From the NCBI RefSeq assembly GCF_910592395.1, contig NC_088310.1, positions 4,409,501-4,473,500 on the forward strand: a DNA stretch of 64,000 nucleotides, written 5' to 3'. A program made the translations under genes and the position numbers. The notes under the pieces were generated by a model that had not been told where the DNA came from, searched no databases, and saw only the letters and a program-made list of their open reading frames with translations. Shown here one piece after another: positions 33,601 to 42,919 of the stretch (positions within the stretch are counted from its first letter, which is position 1; the number at the start of each line of letters is the position of its first letter). The DNA comes from Lineus longissimus. Its lineage: Eukaryota > Nemertea > Pilidiophora > Heteronemertea > Lineidae.

Positions 33601-34744
33601 AATTTGGTGACTTGTGTTTCAACGACTGTCAGCTGCATGCCTCCTCTTTTGTAGGTAAAGAGCTTTCACAACTAAAGGAGGTCGTCAAAGACATGCGGTC
33701 CTTTGATAGCCAGATGACAAAGGAAAGAGTACAACAACTATCGGAAAAGGTATGGATCTGCTGTATTGATAAGAATATTTAAGTATCGTGGTTATATCAG
33801 GTTTCTGTCGTACCTCAAGCTCGCGATACCACTAAAGAGAGGCTATAGGTAGGAGCCGGGTTGATCAGATTAAGTTGTAGGAAGCCGTCAATAGAAGTCT
33901 CTTTCATCTCAAAGTACACCGAAACTTTTCGCACTTGTACGAGGATTATAGTTCGTGCTGAACCAAACACGACCAAGTACCCTTGCAATCCAGCTCTATT
34001 TATTCGCAAAAATAATACAAAAAAACCTCGAAAATTGGCAGTTTACTGTTTACAAATGAATTACATGTACAATGTTCCTCATTTTCATTTTCTCAGTGCG
34101 ACGATCTTAAGAAGAAGTTAAAGCAAAGGAACGTAGAGCTGCGGGACGCTATACAAAGAATCAACGAACTGGAGACCTTCTTGCTCCTCCCAGAAAACGG
34201 CCCAAGATACACAAACAAGTTGAACGGTCTCGCCTCCGTGAGAACGCGCCGGTACCCAAGGAACAACAACAGAAAGACAAACGGCCATGTTGACCTTTTG
34301 ATTGCTGCTGCTGTGGATTCCACTCGACGCAGCAGCACCGGAACTGTCAACGTGGAGGAGAATGGTAATAGCTACACTGACCAGGATAACTCTTTGACGT
34401 ACCTTGGTCCTCCGAGTATCAATCAGACAAATGGTGAGCTTTCCGACTCCGAATTGAATGATATCAACGTTGCAAATGACTCTTCGCAGGGGCGCCGGAC
34501 CCGCAATGTTGCCGTCCCTGGGATCTCGATCAACGGGATCTTGGAGCAGGAGCCGGCGGACGTGACGCTGGAGCAAGGCGTGGCAGAGGACACTGACCCA
34601 GACTCGAACAGTGAGATCTCCCCGGGCAGTTCGGGGATGTTTGGTTATGACTGTGCTAACATTGCTAGTATTTTGACCGACACGTCTAGGAATAATAGCG
34701 AAAGTTCCAGTGGCTCTTCGTCCGAAGATAGTGACGGCGGTTAG
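18665..34744 (+). CDS. CNGA: Cyclic-nucleotide-gated cation channel, A-subunit type
   Basis: Nineteen exons join to 943 residues using either pore exon: 18665-18871, 19068-19111, 19388-19586, 19713-19787, 20243-20320, 24343-24450, 25603-25708, 27061-27242, 27520-27584, pore exon 28011-28089 or 28357-28435, 28678-28796, 30741-30833, 31096-31339, 31533-31645, 32189-32258, 32547-32602, 33102-33352, 33655-33749, 34097-34744. An acidic N-terminus leads to S1 (~172-195), S3 with [14 protein letters not shown], a short S4 (VRLPRLIKF), the pore (355-381), S6 and C-linker ([29 protein letters not shown]), and a cyclic-nucleotide domain with [11 protein letters not shown] and [18 protein letters not shown]. 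The Thr of that RTA motif favours cGMP in vertebrate CNGA. A proline run and a coiled coil (~729-750) resembling the CNGA leucine-zipper region follow. The family conducts Na+ and Ca2+ in sensory cells. Two introns contain other genes. Confidence 0.92.
19813..19864. repeat. (TTC)n microsatellite in a channel intron
   Basis: An almost uninterrupted TTC/TCC run about 50 bp long, starting 25 bp after the donor of the fourth channel exon. It makes a long pyrimidine tract on the sense strand. Confidence 0.9.
21318..22508 (+). CDS. Intronless class A GPCR nested in the channel gene
   Basis: A single exon of 396 residues inside the 20321-24342 intron of the channel gene, same strand. Seven hydrophobic segments are visible. 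TM3 ends with [17 protein letters not shown] (ERY in place of DRY). TM6 is followed by [13 protein letters not shown]7 ends [20 protein letters not shown], where NFYIY replaces NPxxY. These features match FMRFamide-receptor-like invertebrate peptide GPCRs. A later Met at about 21438 would give a shorter N-terminus and leave NETGL as an early glycosylation site. It has no introns, so it could be a retrogene-derived or ancestrally intronless family member. The ligand is unknown. Confidence 0.88.
   Translation: MVDAEDQGRSIQSPGNKSPPVTRGNTNVLDLLFILCTNLNMAATVPLSNETGLDTSTLRTAGPRECWWYNIIDNPKSKAQMPAFMIMVPLQLFVSVSGTFTNGISFVILGREMDASSIRLLFRTLAVVDTLVLLAFPFLYTFEALYRYMAFWAIEPYVEYFQYYGKYIYAFAWCVNGLAVHIVTIVTIERYIAICKPLHAPSVCTMRNARLSVAFAACFNFALQYPTTFANTFGMYYGPCFDSYSDTWFADFWPNAYQSLIFEISMYYIFISIVPLLLLIVLNAHLISSLKKSAKRASRSKQDKESTEITRRVVLIVIMFMIFQMPAFFSDMCQNINERTRDETGTLFNEEMLNGLKIPWYCFTSLNSFVNFYIYIITGKRFRQKLRAVFSCERSQ
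22951..23967 (+). CDS. Second intronless class A GPCR nested in the channel gene
   Basis: A single exon of 338 residues, 442 bp after the previous GPCR, in the same channel intron and on the same strand. TM1 carries [17 protein letters not shown]3 ends with [13 protein letters not shown]7 ends with [16 protein letters not shown], so NPxxY is again replaced. NYTF near the N-terminus is a possible glycosylation site. It resembles the same peptide-receptor class as its neighbour but is clearly diverged, so the pair may be an old tandem duplication. Intracellular loop 3 is short (about 25 residues) and the C-tail is very short. Confidence 0.87.
   Translation: MGHPTASEIRCGAYNYTFRPTYLKSNEDIATFVAAVPLTLVLTVIGLVGNGSCFILIRRWAAPFPVARLLTQAVCISDSLNLLAFVVRYTVREVYNAFGVFHDYMQLYVTCYIGIDLLNWWLTTFSVYMVVILTTERYYSVCKQKPISTHRAWIAMAALALSSFIYHCPPLFLNEPAYPFDPCGDRFKELPAGLGMDDDWLYKMAYGKLAVYIFSYIVPITTIGFLIDATGKNAHAPRDKQNGKNNMAANELTKSIMVIAIISIVSRVPTFLFYAYDDFRYMKEVEPYLYVEPETVVCIVKTTLVFSLINTSTKFYVFVIVGKRIGKFFSFSVTGIAE
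26150..26194 (+). other. Candidate symmetrical cassette exon of the channel (S3-S4 linker)
   Basis: 45 nt flanked by a good acceptor (CCGTTTCAG|A) and donor (GAAT|GTGAGT). The flanking exons meet in phase 1, and this exon enters and leaves in phase 1 with an open frame. Inclusion would add 15 residues, [15 protein letters not shown], and change the junction Ala to Ser, just before [15 protein letters not shown] (S4). The insert is acidic. It could be constitutive, optional or chance. Without it the linker length already matches vertebrate CNGA, so it is not needed. Confidence 0.45.
26651..27010. repeat. 53-bp minisatellite in a channel intron
   Basis: About seven units, each containing TCACAAACTACCACTGCAAC and AAAGCAATTGYACAAAGCATTAG. 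Start positions (26651, 26704, 26757, 26810, 26851, 26904, 26957) show a 53-bp period, with one 41-bp unit that lost 12 bp. The array ends about 50 bp before the acceptor of the S4 exon. Confidence 0.92.
27576..27625 (+). repeat. 25-bp tandem duplication copying a splice donor
   Basis: TTTTCGAAGGTATGAGTAAA begins at 27576 and again at 27601, with the two copies differing at their last base. The first copy spans the donor of the exon before the pore (exon end 27584). The second copy recreates the same donor 25 nt later. Use of the downstream donor would read TAT GAG TAA, an immediate stop. Confidence 0.85.
27711..27924. repeat. Foldback element just upstream of the pore exons
   Basis: Left arm about 27711-27780 and right arm about 27861-27924 are reverse complements over roughly 65 bp with mismatches and small gaps. 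The best core is AGTGACTCCATTTTGC against its exact complement. The element ends about 86 bp before the first pore exon. It could be a MITE or an RNA stem that affects splicing. Confidence 0.7.
28011..28089 (+). other. Pore exon A of the channel (filter with Glu)
   Basis: 79 nt, entering after two bases of a codon and leaving on a codon boundary. Acceptor CCTTTTGCAG, donor CTC|GTAAGT. It encodes the pore helix and filter [16 protein letters not shown]. The filter Glu corresponds to CNGA1 E363, which binds external Ca2+ and Mg2+. It is more diverged than pore exon B in the residues just before YWS (RRYVLCM versus KYxxSL in other CNGAs). Confidence 0.85.
28357..28435 (+). other. Pore exon B of the channel (filter with Gly)
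   Basis: 79 nt with the same phases as pore exon A. Acceptor TTATTTTCTTTCAG, donor CTT|GTGAGT. It encodes [20 protein letters not shown] and then ANPETTL. The filter Glu is replaced by Gly, as in vertebrate CNGB subunits (TIGG). The first two bases after the acceptor are TA followed by A, so splicing it after exon A (codon boundary) would create TAA at once. The two must be alternatives. Confidence 0.85.
28881..30374 (-). CDS. Intronless arylsulfatase (ARSB/ARSI/ARSJ-like), nested antisense in the channel gene
   Basis: One exon of 497 residues inside the 28797-30740 channel intron, opposite strand. Its stop is about 85 bp from the donor of the S6 exon. A signal peptide (~1-23) precedes [19 protein letters not shown] with metal-binding D34/D35. 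C72 in [11 protein letters not shown] is the residue converted to formylglycine. K126 and H128 (GKWHLG), H218 (AVHSPVQVP), D276/N277 (TTDNGG) and K294 complete the site. All catalytic residues are present, so it is probably active. Members hydrolyse sulfate esters of glycosaminoglycans in lysosomes or outside the cell. The length fits the arylsulfatase B group (about 530 residues in humans). Potential N-glycosylation at NFT, NLS, NIT and NLT sites. Lack of introns suggests retroposition. Confidence 0.92.
   Translation of the reverse strand: MQLRQFSRAFPVFLVILSHVVGAKRPNILFIVADDLGWNDVGWHNPDMLTPNLDTLAKQGVILENSYVQPLCSPSRTAFMTGMYPFRSGMQHRVIRPLQPKGVPTNFTFLPEKLKEVGYATHIVGKWHLGFCNLSYTPLHRGFNSHYGYYNGAEDYFLHDRQYGSSIDGYDFRDNSEPDDGARGTYSTFLFAKRARQIITNHDTGKPLFLYLPFQAVHSPVQVPERFEYPYHKINDRTRRAFSGMVSALDEAIGNITHALALKGMLDDTVIVFTTDNGGRTLYGGNNWPLRGQKYTLWEGGTRGAAFVSGGIFKKTIGRIFRGLFHAVDWFPTLLAVAGHSPENLTLDGMNQLESLTTPYHPGARKEFVYNIDDIDENAAIRVGNLKLIVGKPGPADRDGWTPAPTLADDNEVRFARDEDAGEIHPEPSKRQLFDLGRDPTEHHDLSEQHPFTVNVMYKRLLELTADYHYAYYPDDDPSGNPLYFNRNWSPGWCDAI
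31747..31910. repeat. ~33-bp imperfect tandem repeat in a channel intron
   Basis: Four to five degenerate copies of TCAGGTCTGGTTGTGACAGC followed by ATATGCTGTATTA, at about 31777, 31810 and 31845 among others. It lies between two exons of the cyclic-nucleotide domain. No coding function. Confidence 0.8.
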
Positions 34745-35683
34745 ATATCAGTATTCAAAAAGACGAAAAACGCTGCTATAGGTCGGAGTAAACCTCTTGA
34801 CGGTTTTAGACTTTCTGACACGAATAGGTAAATGTCAATCCATGTAGAAGTAAAATATAACGATGGAATAACTCAATTAGATCTCAATACAACTGATAAA
34901 GATCAAACTAGTTTCTTAAGATTCAGTGTAACCTTCTGGATCAAATTAACATGATTTGAAGTAATTTAGCGATATCCCGAAGATACAGGTTGTCAAACTG
35001 CGTGTACACAACGGCATTTTAAGAATTTTCATTCAATACGTATTTACAAAATCTAAAATTTCTGAATTCGAATACAAATTTGAACAATTCAAGGAGCGGC
35101 GTACATGATAATGTAGGCCATTAATCAATCTCGTTACAGAACGATTGTATTCATATGGGTTGTTATAAATAGTCATATCGATAAACTATTATCAGTGTCG
35201 TAAGAGACATAGCGTCCAGTAGTCTACATGTCAATCTAGGTCAAAATATCTCAAGTTGACCACATCGAGGAACGAGAGAGGACTTGGTAGATGAAATGTT
35301 TGAAGGTAAGTCTTTCGTTATTCGCTCACCAGCTCCACACATCTTGACCATCAGGTTTTGGATCCACTCCGCCGACCTGGAAAGGGGAGGCTACGGATGG
35401 AGTACCTCTGATGGTTCAGAATGGCTCCAGATGGTAGGATGGTGTCTACATGTCGACATTTACATCTGCCTCCTGGCAGACACATGGGAATGGCAGCTAC
35501 ATAATATAATGGCATGTTGGTCATTTGCAATATAGGCACCTCTACCACGAAATCGAAACAAATGCCAGGCCGGAATATCTCCGCGTATTGTATGTACTAT
35601 AGACCTCACAAGATATGTTAATTTTGCGCCCTGCGGATTTTGAACCAATTTCCAACCTCCCTTGCAGATCCTGAGGTCACGAA
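34745..35683. other. Intergenic region and likely 5' UTR of the dioxygenase gene
   Basis: No supported coding exon. A splice acceptor (CCTTGCAG ending 35667) lies 16 bp before the dioxygenase ATG, so a 5' UTR intron is likely. A matching donor (TGAAG|GTAAGT) occurs at 35305. Splicing these two would bring a short upstream ORF starting at 35291 in front of the main ATG in another frame. Confidence 0.5.
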
Positions 35684-36784
35684 ATGGCACAGCTGCTTAC
35701 ACTACGTGGTCGCTTATTCTCAAAACCGTCGATAGTAAAATGCTTTCAGAACTGTAAGGCCATCGTAATAGAACCAGAAAGGCGTTTTTCTTCATCTGTA
35801 AACCTTGCTGGGGTGACATCCTCCGTCAGATTACTCCGCGTCCAGCGCCCTCGATGTCTGCCGAAACGATGCAAGGCAACTCTTGCGCAAGATCCGCGCT
35901 TGCAATATACCGTCAAACCTGATGATTTCCAGGCCACGGACATGAACGATGTTGAGGATATTGTAAAGGAAGTCACAGAAGGCCAGGGGTATCTCTTGCT
36001 CCCTCAGGTTTTCTCACCAGAAGACATCGCGCATGCTAGAGATGTCATTTACTACTTGATCAAAACGGAAGGCCAACGGGCGACACATTTTCAGGGAAGT
36101 GACGAGTCGAGACATGACCTTCAAGCGCGGACATGGAATTTGCTGAATAAGGGAATGATCTTTGAGAAGATGGTGCAACATCGGAAGATCTTGGCCATCG
36201 TGGAACGCATTTTGGGAGATGATCTTCAGCTCGGGAGTATAGCCTCGAATACTCTCTTCCCAGGCGCCTCTGGCCAAGAGCCGCACATCGACTATCCATA
36301 TTGGGATTTCTATGAACGGAAACATTGGCCAGCAAACCCAAAAGTGGCGAACGTCCCATTCCATATGAACATGCAGGTTACCGTTTTGCTGGATGACTTC
36401 ACGATAGAAAATGGTGCTTCCGCTGTCATTCCCTACTCCCAGCGGAAGTGCGAATACCCACATGACCAGGCGGCGTTTTATAAACATTGCGTGCAGACGC
36501 CAGGCAAAGCTGGTGACGTCGTCATCTTCCCCGGCCTCATCCAACATTGTGCCATGCCCAACAAGAGCGATTCCTCCAGATGTGGACTTCTATTGCAATA
36601 CCTCCCAAAATATATTCGACCAATGGAGGACATCAAACGAGCTTTGGACGCAGACGTTCTGAAACGTGTCTCACCGCGCCTGCGCAAGCTCCTCCTGCTT
36701 GATTATCCCTATCCGGCCATTTTGGATGAAGTCGAGGCAATCAATTCGGAAGGATCGAAATCGGACTTTGACTGGAAATACTGA
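35684..36784 (+). CDS. Phytanoyl-CoA dioxygenase (PhyH) family protein, intronless coding region
   Basis: A single open frame of 366 residues. The first ~70 residues are basic, Ser-rich and lack acidic residues at the start (MAQLLTLRGRLFSKPSIVK), which suggests mitochondrial import. The double-stranded beta-helix follows, with iron ligands H201 and D203 (PHIDYPYWDFYERKHWP) and H288 (LIQHCAMPNKS), and R299 as the likely 2-oxoglutarate anchor. VLLDDFTIENGASAVIPYS and GKAGDVVIFPG are typical PhyH core strands. The family uses Fe(II), O2 and 2-oxoglutarate to hydroxylate substrates. The substrate here is unknown; it does not look like the peroxisomal PHYH ortholog (no PTS2 seen). An in-frame TGA at 35672 supports the ATG chosen. 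Confidence 0.85.
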   Translation: MAQLLTLRGRLFSKPSIVKCFQNCKAIVIEPERRFSSSVNLAGVTSSVRLLRVQRPRCLPKRCKATLAQDPRLQYTVKPDDFQATDMNDVEDIVKEVTEGQGYLLLPQVFSPEDIAHARDVIYYLIKTEGQRATHFQGSDESRHDLQARTWNLLNKGMIFEKMVQHRKILAIVERILGDDLQLGSIASNTLFPGASGQEPHIDYPYWDFYERKHWPANPKVANVPFHMNMQVTVLLDDFTIENGASAVIPYSQRKCEYPHDQAAFYKHCVQTPGKAGDVVIFPGLIQHCAMPNKSDSSRCGLLLQYLPKYIRPMEDIKRALDADVLKRVSPRLRKLLLLDYPYPAILDEVEAINSEGSKSDFDWKY

Positions 36785-39700
36785 CAGCCCGTGGTTTCTG
36801 CTGCGGATGCAAATAGCCTGTTCTGTCAAGATCAACCATTTAGAAAGAACGTCTTCCTTAAATCCAAATCATCCAGATACACGTAGCATTGGTTTAGAAT
36901 TCTTTTTGGACTCAATGTACATTTTCGTGGGTAAAAGTAGACCAAAAAACTGTAATTTGGTGCTAAATTCACTTGACTCTTTTAACAAACATTACCATGC
37001 TTTCGCCATTATCAAAGATAACTAGACGTCCCCTGAACAGATGGCGTCACTTGTCGACTTGTTTGACAACTTGCCTTTCCACCTCGTCACCGGTCGCCAG
37101 GGTTGGTTTCGTCACTGCTTTGGAAAAGGGCCGGTAACAATTTCTTGGGCTTCAAGATAATTTTGACATGCATCCCTTTACAACTGCCAATGCAAAAGTC
37201 AATCATCGGTGACTTAAACCACAGAAGTCCACCGGTGAAGTTGTATAAGTGAAGCTTTATACATTCTGCGTCGGATGTAGGATTATCACGACATGAAATG
37301 GGTGAAGGATTAACTTGTCAAAACAACAGGGATGAAAAGCCTACCAAAGAATTTCAAGAAGTTAAACCGTTTGGTCTTGTGACGTTGGAATTGAATCAAA
37401 GGAGAAATATGACGCTCTGGTGTTCTCAGCCACTTTCAGGTTTTTCATAAGCTAGGTCATAACGCATACTTGATACGAGGTACAGCGTTGTCGCAGACAT
37501 CCGCTACTGTGATACTTCAGATGTAACCACACCCAAAGTGTTTATTAAAATCTTAAGAGCCCATTTTTCGTGCCGTGCTTTGCAATGTGGGTGTATATGA
37601 TATTAACTTGGGGCCAATGTCGCACGTTTTAGGCATTTATTGAGGGGATTAAGCCTAACCTTCTCATATTTTGATAATCTGGTATAAGGGCTGAGACGGC
37701 GCACCCCGGACACTTTTTCGAATGATTAAGTTCTGATTGAAAGATTGGCAGTCGGCGCATGCGACATGCTGATGCCATGAGTGTTGCGAGCTCGAGAAAA
37801 TGTATGCTTGGCAATCGGCCCATGCTAGTAATGCGCCGGCCATGTGAAGCAAGCAAGGTTTGTTAAACGATATGCTGCCAATTGAGGGAACGTGTATGGA
37901 AAAGGAAATCATCTCAAAGGACCAACGAAGTTATTAAGGGCTGCTGATATTACCCAACTCCCGGCTGACCAGTCAGTCACCTTTCCACTCCACCTTTATT
38001 CAAGAGTGTGCTTTAAGTGGAAAAATATCAAAAAGGAAGAAATTGGTAGGGCAAAACAACTCGACCTGTTCAGTTTTGCGTGTTTTCATGGCATTGTTCA
38101 CACCTTATTTTGAAGTTATGATAACTCAGAACAGAACCAGAGTGGAAAGGGGCAACGTGTGATAAACAGGGTTTTTTCTATCCCTCGAAAGGAAGAGGTT
38201 GAGGTCCCTGACCAGGTCTGTCCGGCCCCTCGATGAACTTTGACTGTGATCAACGAAAACCATATCATGAGGGGTACATAGCCTTTACCAGTGACCAAGC
38301 TTTTGTAAATTTAAGGAAAAACAACTTGCATCCCTTTAACAAAATTTGCCTTCAAGTATATTGGGTGATCCACGGACTTGCTCCCAAAACGTTCCCACTT
38401 GTCTCTTCATTCCTGTTGTATGCATGCGTATACGGTAGGATTCAGGAACTTCACCGGAACGTGTCGCCGGGGAAGGCGGCAGATGCAGAGTACCCAATTC
38501 CTTCAAATGGTGGAAATTTTAGGAAGAAGGAATACAACAAATACATGAATTTATGTACAATTTATTGTGACATTTCTTAGAATAAATATATACTGCTTTT
38601 TCTTCCAAATCGGCTACATTTAGAATATACTATACATCATCACAATCGTACAATAAGATCACAGATTAGTTGAGAAGTTTGTACTATATATACATGTACA
38701 TTCAGTGGCAATCAACCCCTTAACTTGCCCTGAGCAATGTCACATCTGTTTCATGTATAAGACAGAACACGACACAGTGGCTGGAACACCAATCAAGCAA
38801 AGCCACGTGGGGAAGGCCAATGTGACATTTTCATATTATGTTCTTTTCCTGTTCCAACCGGCCAGTTAGAAAAAAATGTAGGCCAATCTCCTTGACATCA
38901 TAACGAAAACCGGTACAAACTGGTAAAAAATCACAAGCCAACAATTTATTGTAGTACAAGGCTCCCTTGATCGTTCCAACCATGAAAAAAGTTGTACTTT
39001 TTCTTTGCTTTTTGTTTTCATTACATATTTGGTTAAACAAAATAATCGCCAAAAACTGTTGTATAATGTTTCAATTCTAATACAAACACCAAATATTAAC
39101 CAAACATTATATAACAGTCGCCAATCTGAGTAAACAACCTGATTGATTCTAACCAAATTCCTTTTTTTCCTCGCCAAACATGTACATGTACAACTTATAT
39201 GGCATAAGTTTCTAAAATTTGTACAATTGTGGGTTTTTTGTACACGACCCTTCATAAATAACTATGCACGCCACGCATTTTTTTCCGTACTTTCCGGATA
39301 GAGACTTATTAATCTTTCCTACAGGTAGCTTGACAATAATTCTAAAACACCTTGGTTACAATGATTCATTTTTATAATGAATTATGTACAAGCCTCATTC
39401 TGACTATCACTGAGGCTTTGGTGAGACAACCTGGCTTGCCTCTTTGTAGGCGGATTATTCCTAAAAATCATTAACTTTGATGTGTTTTAAGATAGAAGTT
39501 GACACCGAACTGGAGGTATTGGTCGTCTCGCCAATCACCGCTAGGTGGAGATGTCCTTTCGACCAAAACACTGGTTGCCCCCGTCGATTTTGGCCTACAT
39601 TTTAACTCCTATACATCTACCTCGCGGCAGTGTTTAGTGAGACAACAAATACCTCCACTTGGTATCAATTCCTTAAACCATTGGAATTGAGAGCTAAACA

Positions 39701-42700
39701 GGCGTCTCTCAATAAAAAAATGCAAGCTTATACTTAACATGCCTAACAAAAGTAAGACGATTCACCGGATACCTAATATCATCAGACTAGGACACAACAT
39801 GCAAATATCACCCATCTTTTGTCTTCTCCCATTACGTGAATGGGCGAAATTAAAAAAAATCATTGTGAGGCCTTAAAAGAGGCTTATTGTCTGAACACAG
39901 AGAAAGACTAATACCTTTGATATATTCACATTATTAAAAATTCAAATTCCATATTAGTATGGATATGGATTCGATAGTTCTTACATACCCTGTACAGCAT
40001 GTATTGGCATGCAGTATTGAGTTCGTCCATGTTTTGTTCGTCCATGCCCCGATGTTTACCTGTTTTCGCCAGTATTGGCAGTTCCTCCATAAGGAATGCC
40101 TGTTCAAATCTTAATCAGACCCAGACGGCATGCACAATGATCCGAAAAAGACATATCGTTATAATTTTATATAGTCCTGATAGCGGATGTCTATTGTTGC
40201 TAACATGATAAACCCAAAATATCTTTTGTATAAAATTCATAACCATTTCCGTCTGGCATTTACATGTAATTCGCGACAACTTTCATGTCACCGGCAAATG
40301 TCTTTCTTTTGTATAACTGATGAGAATAAAATGTTATTACCACCATCACGGACTTTTATTGTCGGACATATTTACATGATTTGTAGATAGAACGGGAGAC
40401 AACATGGAGGACGTTTGAAAGTATACATCGTGACCCTCAAGTTATGGGCTTCGTAATGCCGCCCCGAACTTCATCACACCAACGAATGAGGGAGGCTCCG
40501 GAATGTTTCATAGCTTACAGTTCTGGCAGTTGTTGCCCTCAAGTTTCGTTTCTTTGCCCGCGGTTTTGTTGCCCGCAAGACCGTTTATTTCCTGTTTAAA
40601 TACATATACAGGAAAAAAGCGTTCCTTCCAGACAATTCCTGTCATGCGTGTGCAAATCAGTTGTAACAGTGAAAACTTTAGAGACATTCACGTTCTTAAT
40701 TTTTTTTGTTGGCAACTGATAGACACAATCAGGAGCGTTCTACCATGCAGAATATTATTTTAGGACGGGACTCAAACGCGCTGTGCCAGAACACTGAAGG
40801 ATAAGTGTTTGACAGTTCAAGGTCTTGAGAAACTCACATAGTGCACGCTTCTGAAGAAACACAACGCGAAGCTGCTCGACCTTAAGCGCATTGAAAATAT
40901 TTTGAAACCGGTTTTCACAACCGCTTACTGTTTATGCCCTAATTCCTTAAGTCATTCCCTAAATCGTACATACATGTAGGCTGGCATATGAGCGAGAAAA
41001 TTGTGACTCTGTGTAAACCTCGACTTGAAATTTAATTTTTCTCCAAATTGACTTTGATTTAGAATGAAAACCCAAGTTCCGGCTTTAATCGCCCACTTAC
41101 TTTTGTTACGAACCCAACCATCCCGTCTTAAATTGTTCTAAAATATCACACCGGTCTATTCAGAATGTGCGCAGGACCGTTACATGTCAATCAGTGGTTT
41201 CAGATTTTGTAACAAATTGTAATATTATTAAAAAAAATTAATAAGATATTCAAGGCATTACTTCCAAAATCAAGTTAAAGTTTGATATCCAAAAACAGCG
41301 AATTTTAATCGCCAGCTTACTTTTCAACCACGAATGAAAGTCCCAGCAAGTGAGGACACCAATGTTATCCGTCAACCTCTTAATTATTGCTACAGACGTG
41401 AGTGACACCTATTACGGCATGGCATAGTTTAGGTGTACCCCAGACAACACTGACTACCCCTTCAGCCCGAGTGAGACCTTTACAGTTATTACTTTATGGT
41501 AGTATATCAAAATTAGCCGCAGAACGAGTCTCTTCTTGAAGAAACATGAGCATGAGAAAACGTTTAACTTGGCTAAAATGATTGAATGGAATGCACGACC
41601 CTGCACCTTCTTGCTGTTTGAATAAATCGAAAGGACAACAAACACTATAATTCTGGGGGCCTGAGTGCACAACAAACACAGACCAATATGGACGATATAA
41701 GGCCAATGTAGAAAGAATAATTTCCATTTTAGACTAATAAAATTCTATATGGCGAATGTTTCCATTATAAATCCATTCAGTCTGAGTGAAAACCATTTGC
41801 CCTGTAAACATTTAAAAATCAAACATTTGGATGGTTGGACAAGTAGGAAATTGTATAAGTCGTGGATTACATTACGTATCAAAATGTACAACATTGATAC
41901 ATACGCCAAAGGGAAAAGCCCATCACGTCAAAATAAAGTCACAGGCTGATTTCCTTTTGGTCGGCGAGAGAAGGCAGGAAGTCAGTCGATCCAAAGCAGC
42001 GATAATATTCCGGCCGTCTCATCACACTTCTATCACTGCGCAAAGACTCAGTCTCACTTTTTAGATCTCATAAACAATAGTGTACAGTAATATGATATGA
42101 TTGTCACTGATAGCAATAATAAATCTGGTCTAATGATGTTCGCGATGAGCGATGTTACTTCTGAACAGAGCAGTCAGCAGTCAGACAAGAATCCTCAAAG
42201 GACGGGTTGAAGACCGTTCAAGCCATTTCATTGCATTTCCAAAATCCTGCGTCATTTGCCGCCGACCTCCCTTCCATCAAGAAAGTTTTAACCTAAAGTT
42301 TGTATGACCGTCGTCTGTCTGGTCCGACATGTTTTTTATGCAAAGGACTATACATATACTCTTTGGAGCAAAGTTCCAAAAAATACTGCTCTTTAAACTT
42401 TATCACAGAATATATCACAGTCACAAGATCATTTCATTGACACATTAAAAAACTTCACCGGTGTAGTCTCAGTTGCGAGTCTAAGTGTCCAAACTATAAG
42501 TCACAGTATATATACGTGATATGGTATTTTGAATACCCTTTCAAAAGGCCTACGTCTTATAAACAAACACGACATGTCAAACTGTGAAAATGAATGAATC
42601 TGCAAACCTTTCCTCCAAACTCCGCAAATTAAGCGTGAACTTGGCACCAAAAGTCATTCCCGGAAATTTTGAAGTGCATCCATCAAATTGAAGCAAACTG

Positions 42701-42919
42701 ACCGGGATCAGTGCTCAGACGATTTTATTGCTTGCAACAACAATACCGGAGACCTTTGAAAGCGGAAAAGTTGAAGAAGAAAAGTTTGCAATGAGTCTGA
42801 CGTGTACGGTCTTTCTAGACGGAATATATGTAAATATTTTTAGAGATACCTTGTGGGCATCGAAAATGTATATACAAAAAACCATACAAATTGTTTATGT
42901 AAAAATCCTGACCAAATTA
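36785..42919. other. Long intergenic region, no gene seen
   Basis: Six kilobases that are AT-rich, with frequent TACATGTA-type words and several AATAAA signals (for example 38581). No domain-bearing ORF or convincing exon chain on either strand. The right part may hold the 3' UTR of the minus-strand gene ending at 42920. Confidence 0.6.

Noticed and set aside
35284-35535. 83-codon frame upstream of the dioxygenase
   Set aside because: No homology features. Its overlap with a possible 5' UTR donor at 35305 is better explained as noncoding exon plus intron.
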